In this document: positions 19,801 through 28,598 of the stretch, one piece after another
Numbering within the stretch: the stretch's first letter is position 1
How the letters are laid out: every line of letters starts with the position of its first letter
Notes under the pieces: generated by a model
Database searches by the model: none
Told to the model about the DNA's origin: nothing
Seen by the model: the letters and a program-made list of their open reading frames with translations, nothing else
Assembly: GCA_039024915.1 (NCBI GenBank)
Contig: JBCCPK010000006.1
Span: 248,001 to 312,000 of the forward strand
From: Pseudomonadota bacterium
GTDB taxonomy: Bacteria; Pseudomonadota; Alphaproteobacteria; Rhizobiales; MH13
Reading direction: 5' to 3'
Length of the DNA: 64,000 nucleotides
Translations under genes and position numbers: made by a program

Positions 19801-20292
19801 GGTCGAGATGTGGTCTGCTTCCTGAACACCGGTGAATGCGAACTCCAAAGCTTGCGGATCGAGATCGACGTCCATCGAGCCAATGGTGACAGCCTTGGGG
19901 ACGAGCGCCCGGCGCAACACGTCCCTGAACAGCACTTTGACATGCGTGTCGCGGGCGCTAACCAGAATGCCGGGGCCTGAGACGGTCAGACCGCTGAGGC
20001 GAACATCAAATGCCGATGGTCCGATGTTCGTGGTCAGGCCATCGACGTTGAGCTCATAGGGTTCTGGTATCGCTGCCTTGATGCGGGCCAGCAGAGGCTC
20101 TTCAATCAAATTGGCCGTCACACGTTGACCAGGTTCCGTCGTCAGCGCAAAGACCGGTAGCGCGAGCGCGACCAACAGCAGGGCCAAAAGCGACCAGACG
20201 ATCCACCGATTGCGCCGAGTGGGTCGAACACGCTGACCGCCACCGGAAGGCGGTGACGGCCTGTCTGCATGGCGCGCATCGCTGTGTGTCAC
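16831..20292 (-). CDS. AsmA/YhdP-like (DUF3971) envelope protein
   Basis: About 1,153 residues, anchored by one membrane helix (WIVWSLLALLLVALALPVFAL, near residues 27-47), with the rest predicted periplasmic. The long beta-rich body, DUF3971-like middle and AsmA-like C-terminal region (LGGNLRGVIDYAGNEVNLAGTYVP; FFSINNFFSRIPILGTALGN) fit the YhdP/TamB-related bridge proteins, which move phospholipids to the outer membrane in other bacteria. The start is uncertain: GTG 20292 leaves a normal short cytoplasmic tail, and ATG 20364 is also in frame. The ending PILGTALGNRQSEGLLGITF is typical of the family. Confidence 0.8.
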   Translation of the reverse strand: MTHSDARHADRPSPPSGGGQRVRPTRRNRWIVWSLLALLLVALALPVFALTTEPGQRVTANLIEEPLLARIKAAIPEPYELNVDGLTTNIGPSAFDVRLSGLTVSGPGILVSARDTHVKVLFRDVLRRALVPKAVTIGSMDVDLDPQALEFAFTGVQEADHISTSARLERLLAGLGDVDAALAHVTTHPSWASLEQMQIARISVMDRAQSTLPIARDPPDLELSIERHSADEVRLTASTLDRAVPTQVLLRHAHSDPPQGPVALADIKRSRGFDETAFTHAIVLDVPLSDLTTALSGAGPVTVDGRIGAEMVVTRDPADGRVDQLSLTLESEGATLTASDGQSTRFELVSLPMLYSRAEAQDTSVQSADAPTDDFAGGFRILGAQLRFPQTGGAFQGAIVPAEQDGVSGLDIMLASPDYQLVVPASEVLQRDARPLDATVWLSAFLPDDADDLHVRLFELQQESASVVLSGFLENMAERPVVSLAGQSSPMSAEQLAAVWPLPLAPGARNWFGNTISEGSIAAGRFTFAAALEDIEIRDGRSFMRDDMMRFALPYANLVMRTVGDLPPIFGLDGDLLVTGRTLTLTGENGAGRMTGGETMSVDSLNFHIPDHALRNPDASLQLDLEGPVSGFLQMASLDPISLDPRTLPLDADSVSGRMQMTTELQARLADTLDREAVQTSFEATVSDLASSQPIDGRQLSGGDFRLTGDRQGVSIEGRALIDGVPTDLSFSTAQGDDLQLSMRLDAQARERIGLDFGSYLNGTIEVRLGSEAPGGSRPVDVDLTDAGLTIAELGWSKPAGTPAQAQFDMVEDGSTIRVTNLVVAATGLVLRGSLDLSNGQLRNAQFDSIALEGVGSFALALTRNDNQTAARITGDRFTLLPDVLRGNPEAAGDLSVEIDLQEVRTKQGETLSGVRMRYVQNADRIMAFDLRASHSDGSELVGTLAQQDGGRGLVISSGNAGTFLRFLGLYEKAFGGRATLVLDPESVGGRIAGQLLLNDYVIADEPAMARIFNDARSQGSSSEIVLPGAVETSDRVQIDVTNVSFDRTPERLVIREAEGWGPSLGGNLRGVIDYAGNEVNLAGTYVPFFSINNFFSRIPILGTALGNRQSEGLLGITFELVGSVDQPELRVNPISLLAPGVFRNIFQSEQGG

Positions 20293-20514
20293 GGTTATCC
20301 CATGTTTATCGAGGTCCGAGCACGACAAGCAAACACAGCGTCGGCCAGCGGGGAATCCTCGCATTCGTTGCACTGTGCCTCACTGCGGGCACGCAGGGCA
20401 AGCACACCTCAAGCGATGCATCGGCAAAACTCACCTTGTCTTTCCCTGCCACGGCGATACATCGGCTCGATCAGACCACAGTCCCCCCAGCCCATACCCT
20501 GTTTTGGAGTTCCC

Positions 20515-20991
20515 ATGACCGACACGACGCGCGTTCAAGAAGGCGATCAAGCGCCAGATTTCTCCCTGCCGACCGACGGAGGTGGATCGGTGACACTCTC
20601 TGCACTTGCAGGCAAACCGGTGGTGGTCTTTTTCTATCCAAAAGACGACACATCCGGCTGCACAAAGGAGGCGATCGGCTTCACGGAACACAAGGGCGAC
20701 TTCGACGCGGCGGGCGCGACTTTGCTCGGCGTTTCACCGGACTCCGTGAAAAGCCACGACAAGTTCAAAGCCAAGCACAATCTCGACGTTCACCTGGCCG
20801 CCGACGAAGAAAAGGTGGCCGCGGAGGCCTATGGGGTGTGGGTCGAAAAATCGATGTATGGCAAAAAGTACATGGGCATTGAGCGGTCCACCTTCCTTAT
20901 CGGCAGCGACGGAAAAATCGCCAAGGCATGGCGCAAGGTGAAGGTCCCCGGCCACGTCGAGGATGTTCTGGCGACCGTCAAAGCGCTGTAG
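20515..20991 (+). CDS. bcp: Bcp-type peroxiredoxin, 1-Cys form
   Basis: Thiol peroxidase of the Bcp/PrxQ family, 158 residues from ATG 20515 (MTDTTRVQEGDQAPDF). The peroxidatic cysteine is Cys49 in PKDDTSGCTKEA. Many Bcp proteins carry a resolving cysteine five residues later, but here that position is Ile and no second cysteine exists, so it should depend on an external thiol. The frame is open upstream to 20269, overlapping the divergent AsmA-like gene, but that part is non-family sequence. GGAG lies 5 bases before the start. The next gene begins 12 bases after its stop. Confidence 0.92.
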   Translation: MTDTTRVQEGDQAPDFSLPTDGGGSVTLSALAGKPVVVFFYPKDDTSGCTKEAIGFTEHKGDFDAAGATLLGVSPDSVKSHDKFKAKHNLDVHLAADEEKVAAEAYGVWVEKSMYGKKYMGIERSTFLIGSDGKIAKAWRKVKVPGHVEDVLATVKAL

Positions 20992-21003
20992 CAATCACGC
21001 CCG

Positions 21004-21810
21004 GTGCAGTCCCTCGCCGAAGAAGCGGTTCGCGTCGTCTCAGAACCGGATCTCGCGAACAAGTCCCGGCACGCCTACGCGGTGGCGAAAGCTTGGTTCG
21101 GCGGATCGATACGGACGGGACACGTGCGAGGCGCGTTTCCCGACGATCCGGGGCGTCCCCCCAAGCCAGACCTGCTGCCGCCCAGCCGCATGCCCCGCCG
21201 CTCGAAGGGCGGCCTGAAAGGTCGGATAGCCCTGCTGCATGCGTTGGCGCACATCGAACTCAATGCTGTCGACCTGACGTGGGACATGATCGCCCGATCG
21301 GCGGGAGAGCGCTTGCCACTGTCATACTTCAACAATTGGGTCCAGGTCGGCCTTGAGGAGGCGAAGCACTTCAAGATGCTGGCCGACCGGCTGGAGGAGC
21401 TTGGCAGCCACTATGGAGCTTTGCCAGCCCATGCTGGGCTGTGGGAGGCAGCGCAATCCACCGGCGATGATCTGACGGCAAGGCTTGCGATTATCCCACT
21501 CGTTCTCGAAGCACGGGGGCTTGATGTCACGCCCAGCACCATCGACCAGCTGGTTGCATCCGGCGACGAGCAGAGCGCAGCCATTTTGCACATCATCTAT
21601 CGCGATGAGAAAAAGCACGTGGCGTTCGGAGCAAAATGGTTCCGATTTTTGTGCGATCGGGATGGCAAAGCTCCCGAACCGACCTTCCACCACCTCGTCC
21701 GCCGCCACTTCCGTGGTGCCATCAAGCCGCCCACGAACGATCGCGCGCGATCCGAAGCTGGCCTCACCCCCGGTTTCTACAAGCCTCTGATGCCAGTGGT
21801 TGGGACGTAA
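21004..21810 (+). CDS. DUF455 ferritin-like protein
   Basis: 268-residue protein of the DUF455 family, which has a ferritin-like four-helix fold distantly related to MiaE. Likely metal ligands sit in HALAHIELNAVDL, GLEEAKHFKML and YRDEKKHVAFG. The function is not established. The start is GTG at 21004, and the close spacing to bcp suggests co-transcription, so a link to peroxide or iron handling is possible but inferred. Confidence 0.85.
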   Translation: MQSLAEEAVRVVSEPDLANKSRHAYAVAKAWFGGSIRTGHVRGAFPDDPGRPPKPDLLPPSRMPRRSKGGLKGRIALLHALAHIELNAVDLTWDMIARSAGERLPLSYFNNWVQVGLEEAKHFKMLADRLEELGSHYGALPAHAGLWEAAQSTGDDLTARLAIIPLVLEARGLDVTPSTIDQLVASGDEQSAAILHIIYRDEKKHVAFGAKWFRFLCDRDGKAPEPTFHHLVRRHFRGAIKPPTNDRARSEAGLTPGFYKPLMPVVGT

Positions 21811-21904
21811 GAACGCAGTGGAACCGCAGCGTTCGGTGACGAGCGCAACCCTCCATTAACCATCATAGGGTCACATGGAATAAGCGTGTGTAGTGGTGGG
21901 CTCA

Positions 21905-23236
21905 ATGGCGTCTCAAGCTTCGAACTCGAACGGTTCAACCAACTTTCAACAGTCGGTCCATGCCAAGCAGTTGCGGCGAGCCCGTAATGAGCGTCGCATT
22001 ATTTTTGCGCATGGTCAGCATGTGCAGGTTCTTCGCGTACCGCCCATTGTCGGCTTGCTGATCGTTCTGGTCATTCTAGCAGGAGCTACCGCGATCATTG
22101 GGTCGGCGAGCTATCTGTTTTTTCGCGATGAGCTTTTCACCGCCAGTATCAAACGACAGCACCAGATACAGGTGGCCTATGAGGACCGAATTTCCGAATT
22201 GCGGCGGGAGATTGACCGGATCACCAGCCGACAGCTCCTGAACCAGCAGGCCTATGAGGCGCGCGTCGAACGCCTTCTGGGCGAGCACCACGCATTGAGC
22301 GCACAAAGCGCGCGCCTAGACACCCTGCTTGATCAGGCCGGCGCACTGGGACTTATGCCGCGGGAAGCACCGCCCTCTCCCATCGTTCCGCCGAACAATC
22401 CTGCGCGATTTGGCTCGTCGTTTGCGCCCTTGAGCGATGACAATCTGATCACCGGTAGCGTGCCGCGCCTTCCAGTTGATGGGTACGGCGTCTCAACGGC
22501 GTCGGCAGGCTCCGATCCTGGCAGCGTGCTGACGAGCATCGAAGAAACGCTTGAAGTTCAGGCGCACAATCAGCTGGTCGCGATACAGGGGCTTGCGGCG
22601 ACCAGCCAGTCTCGGGTCGATCAGATCGTATCCAATCTTTCAGCGGTTGGAATCCGGCCGTCATTACCGAGCGCCCAAGCGACGACATCGACCTCATATC
22701 TGTTTGATGGAATTGGTGGACCGCTTCTCCCCGCGACGGGCAATCCAGGCGCACTGGCTGACGCTGTGGGCGATGCGATGAGGGCTTTGGCCGATCTCGA
22801 AGCCGTTCGTGAGGTTGTCGATGATGTACCAGTCGCCGCTCCAACACATGGCGCACGGTTATCATCGCGTTTCGGCAATCGGCGTGACCCCTTTACGCGG
22901 CGCACGGCTTTTCATTCCGGCATCGACTACGCTGCGCCGACTGGCCATCCGATCTACGCTGCGGCCGATGGCGTGGTTACCCGCGCACGACGTGCTGGTG
23001 GCTACGGGCTCATGATTGAGATCGACCATCCCAATGGTCTAAGCACCCGTTACGCGCATTTGAGCAGGATGCTGGTTTCGACTGGGACCCGGGTCGAAGC
23101 TGGAGAGTTGATCGGGCGCATGGGCTCAACAGGCCGTAGCACAGGTCCTCATCTCCATTACGAGGTTCGGCGCGGCAACCGCGCAATTGATCCCATGCCG
23201 TTTGTGCAAGCCGGGCGTTCGCTCCAAGGGCTCTGA
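21905..23236 (+). CDS. M23 (LytM-type) peptidase with coiled coil
   Basis: Membrane-anchored murein endopeptidase or amidase activator, 443 residues from ATG 21905 (MASQASNSNG). GGTGGG lies just upstream, so this ATG is preferred over GTG 21893. A transmembrane helix (about residues 46-70, IVGLLIVLVILAGATAIIGSASYLF) is followed by a coiled coil (about 80-145). A variable linker leads to the M23 domain with FHSGIDYA (His337, Asp341) and HLHYE (His416, His418). All zinc and catalytic positions look intact, so it may be an active enzyme. A TTAACCAT motif lies 46 bases upstream. Confidence 0.88.
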   Translation: MASQASNSNGSTNFQQSVHAKQLRRARNERRIIFAHGQHVQVLRVPPIVGLLIVLVILAGATAIIGSASYLFFRDELFTASIKRQHQIQVAYEDRISELRREIDRITSRQLLNQQAYEARVERLLGEHHALSAQSARLDTLLDQAGALGLMPREAPPSPIVPPNNPARFGSSFAPLSDDNLITGSVPRLPVDGYGVSTASAGSDPGSVLTSIEETLEVQAHNQLVAIQGLAATSQSRVDQIVSNLSAVGIRPSLPSAQATTSTSYLFDGIGGPLLPATGNPGALADAVGDAMRALADLEAVREVVDDVPVAAPTHGARLSSRFGNRRDPFTRRTAFHSGIDYAAPTGHPIYAAADGVVTRARRAGGYGLMIEIDHPNGLSTRYAHLSRMLVSTGTRVEAGELIGRMGSTGRSTGPHLHYEVRRGNRAIDPMPFVQAGRSLQGL

Positions 23237-23284
23237 CAGGTCGGTTGCATCACCTAACCGGCGTTTGCGCCCTGCTTCCCAAAG

Positions 23285-24413
23285 TTAGTCGATATCTTCG
23301 ACTTCGGCACCGCCGCCGTACGCCCGTTGCGCGAGCGTCGCTTCCATAAAAGCGTCAAGCTTCCCGTCGAGCACGTCCGACGGCGAGGTGCTTTCATGGC
23401 CGGTGCGCAGGTCCTTCACGAGTTGATAAGGCTGCAGGACATAGGAGCGAATCTGGTGTCCCCAGCCTATATCAGTCTTGGCGGCGGCTTCGGCGTTGGC
23501 AGCTTCCTCGCGCTTTTGCAGTTCAAGTTCGTAAAGCCGAGCACGAAGCATGTTCCATGCGGTCGCCCGATTCTTGTGCTGTGATCGCTCAGACTGGCAC
23601 TGGACCACAATACCGGTGGGATTGTGCGTGATCCGAACGGCAGAATCGGTGGTGTTAACGTGCTGCCCGCCAGCACCGGAAGCCCGGTAGGTATCAATCC
23701 GGCAGTCGCTTTCGTTGATCTCGATCTGGATGGTGTCGTCAACGACCGGATAAATCCAAACGCTGGCAAAAGACGTGTGACGCCGTGCATTCGAATCGAA
23801 CGGAGAAATGCGCACCAGCCGGTGCACGCCCGCTTCGGTCTTCAGCCAACCGTAGGCGTCGTCGCCCTTCACGAGCAGCGTTGCCGATTTGATGCCTACT
23901 TCTTCACCGGACTGCTCTTCGAGAAGCTCCACCTTGCGCCCGGAACCTTCCGCCCAGCGGGTATACATGCGCAGTAGCATCGACGCCCAATCCTGGCTTT
24001 CCGTACCGCCTGCGCCCGAATGCACTTCCACATAGGTGTCGTTTCCGTCGGCCTCGCCGGACAACAGCGCTTCGATCTGCAGGCGGCGCGCCTTGGTCGC
24101 CATGGTCTTGAGAGCCGAAACCCCTTCCTCAGCCATCTCATCATCGCCATCGACCTCCCCAAGCTCGATAAGCTCAGCGGTATCGGTGAGGTCTGCGGTC
24201 ATGGTGGAGATGCCCGAAATGGCGTTCTCAAGCTTCTGACGCTCGCGCATGGCCTCCTGAGCTTTCTGCGGGTCATCCCATAGACGTGGGTCTTCGGCGA
24301 GCGCGTTTAGCTCATCAAGGCGTTTGTTGGCTGCATCCCAGTCAAAGATGCCTCCTTAGCAGGGTGAGCGCCTGCTCGATGTCGTCTACGAGACGCTGGG
24401 CTTCAGCGCGCAT
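23285..24413 (-). CDS. prfB: Peptide chain release factor 2 (programmed +1 frameshift)
   Basis: Releases finished peptides at UGA and UAA. The gene is split over two frames. Zero frame starts at ATG 24413 and runs 23 codons to an in-frame TGA at 24344-24342; a +1 shift at CTT-T continues into the long frame that ends at 23285. The main frame shows the SPF tripeptide ([16 protein letters not shown]), which reads the stop codon, and the GGQ loop ([18 protein letters not shown]). Read alone, the long frame would appear to lack its N-terminus. It follows the PBP1A gene by 35 bases and converges with the M23 peptidase gene. Confidence 0.95.
24342..24356 (-). promoter_or_regulatory. prfB programmed frameshift site
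   Basis: Minus-strand AGGAGGCATCTTTGAC: an internal Shine-Dalgarno-like AGGAGG, three bases, the slippery CTT codon and the in-frame TGA followed by C. This is the known autoregulatory arrangement. When RF2 is scarce the TGA is read slowly and ribosomes shift +1 to complete RF2. Spacing matches the classic site. Confidence 0.95.
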
Positions 24414-24448
24414 GGTTCATTCCACAAATGTGTGAGTTGGGTGAGCCC

Positions 24449-26878
24449 CTAATAGAGCCCGCCGGTCCCCGATACAACCGCGCGATCTGCTTGCGGATCA
24501 ACGGTCAGCTCGCGACCCATATTGTCGGTGAAGCCGATGATCGAATAGGTGCTCGGCGGTGATGTGCCTGGGCGGAAAGCTTCCAGGATGGAGCCTTCCG
24601 TCCCGGCAGCGACCTGCAACCCGGTGCGTCGATCGATGGGTATCAAATCCAGACCACGCGGGATCTGGAACTCCGTACGGGGCTGGCCTTCCAGGGCTTC
24701 TTCCATGAAATCGGCGAAGATCGGTGCGGCGAGGCCGCCGCCCGTCGCCGGACGCCCCATGTTCCGCGGGGTGTCGTATCCAACGTAGATACCGACCACC
24801 AGATCAGTGCTGTAGCCCACGAACCAGGCATCGCGGTTGTCGTTGGTCGTGCCAGTTTTGCCTGCAATCGCCCAGTTTTCGAGACGGCCGGAAATACCCC
24901 GCGCGGTACCGCGGCGAACGACGCCCTCAAGCATCGATGTGACCTGGTAGGCCGTCATGGGATCAAGCACCTGAGCGCGCTCATCGATGATGGCTGGCTC
25001 TTCCTGATTCTGCCAAGCCTCAGCCTGGCAGCCTTCGCACACGCGCGCATCATGCCGGAAAATTGTTTGGCCGTAACGATCCTGCACCCGGTCGATCAAG
25101 GTCGGCTCAATGAACCGGCCACCGTTGGCGATGACCGCGTACGCAGCTGCCATGCGCATCACGGTGGTCTCGCCTGAACCAAGGGACATGGCAAGGACTG
25201 GGCTCAGATCGTCATAGACACCAAAGCGCCGTGAATATTCGGAGACCAAAGGCATCCCCATATCGCGGGCGAGCCGAACCGTCATAACGTTACGCGATTG
25301 TTCAATACCGACGCGGAGCGTCTGCGGGCCATAGAAGCGATCCGAATAGTTCTGGGGACGCCAAACGCCCAAACTCCCGCCTTGGTCGATCTCGATCGGA
25401 GCATCCATCACGACGCTGGATGGTGTGTAGCCATTGTCGAGGGCAGCCGCGTAGACAACCGTCTTGAACGCCGATCCGGGCTGCCGTTGAGCCTGTGTGG
25501 CCCGGTTGAACTGGCTTTGATCGAAGGAGAAGCCGCCGACCATAGCCAGGACGCGCCCGGTGAACGGGTCCATCACGACCATTCCGCCGGACACTTCGGG
25601 TATTTGCTGGAGTGCAAATGTAACGCTGCCGCTTTCAGCGGTTTGCGGTTCAACGTAAACCACGTCGCCGACGTTGAGAGGGTCGTCACCCGCCCAGCTC
25701 AGACCGGACGACGGGATCATCCCGGTCAGTCGTTCTTCAAGAAGCTGTCCAGATGCCGACCGTCGGGGCTGAAGACCAATCTGCACGCCATCGGCGCCTT
25801 TGGCGAGAACAACTGCGAGCATCCATTCATCAAGGTCGGACAATCGTTCGACTTCGCTCAGGGTAACCCCCCAGTCGCCGGTAGGATCGATCTGCGTGAT
25901 GGGGCCGCGCCAACCTGCATTGCGGTCGTAGCCAATCAGGCCATCATGCATCGCCCGCCGCGCATAAGACTGAAGCACAGGATCGAGGGTTGTGCGGACG
26001 GAAAGACCACCTGTGTACAGACCGTCATCACCATAGCGCTGGGCGATCTGGCGGCGCACCTCCTCGGCAAAGTAATCTGACGCTGCGAGAAACGTACCAG
26101 TTGAACGCGGCAGGACATTCAAGGCCTCCGCTTGGGCAGCGTCCGCCTGGTCAACGGTGATGTAGCCGTTTTCAAGCATTCGATCGAGGACCCAGTCGCG
26201 CCGCTCAATCGCCCGTTCGGTCTGGCGGAAGGGGTGATAATTGTTTGGCGCCTTCGGCAGCGCGGCAAGGTAAGCCGCTTCTGCCAGTGTCAACTCGTGG
26301 ACCGATTTATCGAAATACACCAGAGAGGCCGCGGCAATGCCATACGCGCCAAGGCCAAGGTAAATCTCGTTGAGATACAGTTCGAGGATTTCGTCTTTGG
26401 AGAACGCTGTCTCCATCCGCAGCGCCAGTATCGCCTCTCGGATCTTACGTTCGATGGCAACATCACTGGTGAGGAGAAAGTTTTTGGCGACCTGTTGGGT
26501 GATGGTTGACGCGCCCACCGGACGCCGATCGGACCCCAGGTTCTCGATGTTGACGACTACCGCACGCGCGATGCCGGTGAAATCCAGTCCGCCATGATTG
26601 TAGAAATTCTTGTCCTCGGCGGACAAGAACGCCGCTTTGAGAACGTCAGGAACGGACTGTATCGGCAGGAAAAGCCGACGCTCGCGCGCATACTCGGCGA
26701 TCAATTCGCCGTCTGACGCATGGACGCGGGTCATGACCGGCGGCGCGTAATCACTGAGCACGGTATAGTCCGGCAAGTCCTGCGAATAGTAATGGATCCC
26801 GTATGCCACGACCCCGGCAACGATCAGTGCACCCACTGCACCAATTCCGAAGAGATAGCCGATCAACCGTGCAAACAT
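24449..26878 (-). CDS. mrcA: Penicillin-binding protein 1A
   Basis: Bifunctional peptidoglycan synthase, 809 residues from ATG 26878 (MFARLIGYLFG); the frame is open to a TTG at 26914. One N-terminal membrane helix (about 6-28). The glycosyltransferase domain has EDKNFYNH (Glu88) and GASTITQQ. The transpeptidase domain has SAFK (Ser469, Lys472), SRN (528-530) and KTGT (Lys674 onward). A region of about 100 residues between the two domains (near 310-420) fits the OB-like insertion of class A PBPs. Cys-containing CEGCQ near residue 615 lies in the transpeptidase domain. It lies between a cell-wall amidase and prfB on the same strand. Confidence 0.95.
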   Translation of the reverse strand: MFARLIGYLFGIGAVGALIVAGVVAYGIHYYSQDLPDYTVLSDYAPPVMTRVHASDGELIAEYARERRLFLPIQSVPDVLKAAFLSAEDKNFYNHGGLDFTGIARAVVVNIENLGSDRRPVGASTITQQVAKNFLLTSDVAIERKIREAILALRMETAFSKDEILELYLNEIYLGLGAYGIAAASLVYFDKSVHELTLAEAAYLAALPKAPNNYHPFRQTERAIERRDWVLDRMLENGYITVDQADAAQAEALNVLPRSTGTFLAASDYFAEEVRRQIAQRYGDDGLYTGGLSVRTTLDPVLQSYARRAMHDGLIGYDRNAGWRGPITQIDPTGDWGVTLSEVERLSDLDEWMLAVVLAKGADGVQIGLQPRRSASGQLLEERLTGMIPSSGLSWAGDDPLNVGDVVYVEPQTAESGSVTFALQQIPEVSGGMVVMDPFTGRVLAMVGGFSFDQSQFNRATQAQRQPGSAFKTVVYAAALDNGYTPSSVVMDAPIEIDQGGSLGVWRPQNYSDRFYGPQTLRVGIEQSRNVMTVRLARDMGMPLVSEYSRRFGVYDDLSPVLAMSLGSGETTVMRMAAAYAVIANGGRFIEPTLIDRVQDRYGQTIFRHDARVCEGCQAEAWQNQEEPAIIDERAQVLDPMTAYQVTSMLEGVVRRGTARGISGRLENWAIAGKTGTTNDNRDAWFVGYSTDLVVGIYVGYDTPRNMGRPATGGGLAAPIFADFMEEALEGQPRTEFQIPRGLDLIPIDRRTGLQVAAGTEGSILEAFRPGTSPPSTYSIIGFTDNMGRELTVDPQADRAVVSGTGGLY

Positions 26879-27278
26879 GCAGTTATCCCATTCCCAAACA
26901 TCGACACCTGACAAGGGTGATGTAAACGCTTCCGCCGCACCCCGAACAGTTTAGCGTCCCAATTCATCGCCGAAACTCTTTCACTCCTGTCTGAACCACA
27001 ACAAGCCGTTTGTGGTTAACACAAGGTAAGGATTGGCGTCCGAGGAGCAACCTCACCCTGAAAGCTTTGCTGCTGCGGCGAAATTACGGCACAAAAAGCG
27101 ATTTCGACAGCCTAACAGCATGCGACCGTTTGGCCAGCGGCGATCAGGGTCGTGGTTGAGCCTGACACGATGCCAACTGTTGCCACGGGTCGAACCGTGC
27201 GCAAACGCAGCAGTAAGGCTACCTGATCAAGACTACTTGGAACGGGTAAGATTGTCGGCTTGTACGGACAGCATCCAG
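26879..27278. other. Intergenic region between amidase and PBP1A genes
   Basis: 400 bases with no credible gene. It contains a perfect 8-bp inverted repeat AACCACAA/TTGTGGTT at 26994-27017 with an 8-base loop, about 115 bases upstream of the PBP1A start. There is no T run after it on either strand, so it is not an ordinary terminator; it could be an operator or a leader hairpin. The PBP1A promoter should lie here. Confidence 0.45.
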
Positions 27279-28598
27279 CTATTCAGCTTGCGCGACGCGA
27301 CGTTCAAAATATCTATCGACCGCTGTCTTTAGGGCCGCGACCGTTCTCGAACGCCAACTCGCATCGACCAACAGGCGCTCGTCTTCCGCGTTCGACAGAA
27401 AACCCAACTCCAACAGAACAGAGGGAATTTCAGGCGCCTTCAAGACCCTAAAACCAGCGGAACGGTGGGGATTTGTCACCATGCGGGTCGCCGTTGACAA
27501 CTCATCGACAAGCTCTTCGGCAAAGCCCAACGAATACCGAACGGTTTCTCGCCGCGTGAGATCAACCAGAATGTCCGCAACACCCTCATCTGCGGTCTCG
27601 GTGACGTCCATACCTGCAAGCATTTCCGACCGCGCTTCGTTCTCCACCAATTGACGCGCAATCGCGTCCGATGCCCGGTCCGAGAGCGTGTACACCGTCG
27701 CTCCGCGCAATTCGCGGTGACGCACCAAAGAATCAGCGTGGATCGAGATCAAAAGGTCTGCGCGCCTCGACTGAGCGTAGCGAACGCGTCCCGCAAGTGG
27801 GATAAACGTGTCGTCGTCTCTGGTGAGATAGACGTCGTAAAGCCCGGTTTCCCTCAAAAGGTCCGCCAGTTCACGGGCGTAGGCGAGCACGACGGTTTTT
27901 TCCAGCACGCCGGAACGGCTTACAGCGCCCGAGTCGATGCCGCCATGACCTGGATCGATCACGATCGTCGGGCGCCCCGTTTCTGTTGGTGCGAAATCGA
28001 GGCGATCGCCCTTCGGCGCTTCGACGCTGGCGAGGAAAACAGATCGTGTGCGCTCCACCTCGGCCGCGAAACCAGCAGGCTCGGCTGCGACGAGATCCAG
28101 AACGAATCGAGCCGGTTGGTCATCCAAAGCGGGCAGAATAATCGTCTCATCCAGCGCAACTGACGATGCGAGATCAACGACAATTCGCCCGCGACCGGGC
28201 GCAAATGGCCCAAAGCGGAAGCCTGAAATCAGTCCGCGCGCTTCAATATCGGCGCCTTCCATGGCCACAAAATCGGTACCAGGAAGATCGATGATCATGC
28301 GCCGAGGTTCAGCAAGAAAGAAAATCTGCGGATCGAGCTCGCCGTCGAAATCGACAACCAACCGCGTCCGCTCCGCATCACCAGCAATCCGAGCACCCGA
28401 GGCCTGGGACACGGGCGACTGCTCGAATTCGCGCTCCACGTCGGCGTCTTGCGCTCGAACGCCCGAACCTGCCGCAACTGAGAGAAGAAGCGCAAACATG
28501 ACAACAAGGAGCGAGGACGGCAGACGCAAGAAATACGAAGTTGTTGGTGCGCATAGCCCGGAAACAGTCGAACTTTCCGCACGCAAGTTGTCGCGCAT
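27279..28598 (-). CDS. amiC: N-acetylmuramoyl-L-alanine amidase (AmiC-like)
   Basis: Zinc amidase that cuts the peptide from peptidoglycan glycan strands, usually at division. From ATG 28598 it has 439 residues. The N-terminus carries a hydrophobic signal (SSLLVVMFALLLSVAAGSG, cleavage near VRAQ). An AMIN domain follows (about 65-170), which targets amidases to peptidoglycan or the septum. The C-terminal Amidase_3 domain has IDPGHGGIDSGAV with the zinc His, SIHADSL with a second His, and ending LELGFLSNAEDE with the catalytic Glu. Start choice is uncertain: an upstream TTG is in frame, and no clear ribosome site precedes ATG 28598. Confidence 0.92.
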   Translation of the reverse strand: MRDNLRAESSTVSGLCAPTTSYFLRLPSSLLVVMFALLLSVAAGSGVRAQDADVEREFEQSPVSQASGARIAGDAERTRLVVDFDGELDPQIFFLAEPRRMIIDLPGTDFVAMEGADIEARGLISGFRFGPFAPGRGRIVVDLASSVALDETIILPALDDQPARFVLDLVAAEPAGFAAEVERTRSVFLASVEAPKGDRLDFAPTETGRPTIVIDPGHGGIDSGAVSRSGVLEKTVVLAYARELADLLRETGLYDVYLTRDDDTFIPLAGRVRYAQSRRADLLISIHADSLVRHRELRGATVYTLSDRASDAIARQLVENEARSEMLAGMDVTETADEGVADILVDLTRRETVRYSLGFAEELVDELSTATRMVTNPHRSAGFRVLKAPEIPSVLLELGFLSNAEDERLLVDASWRSRTVAALKTAVDRYFERRVAQAE

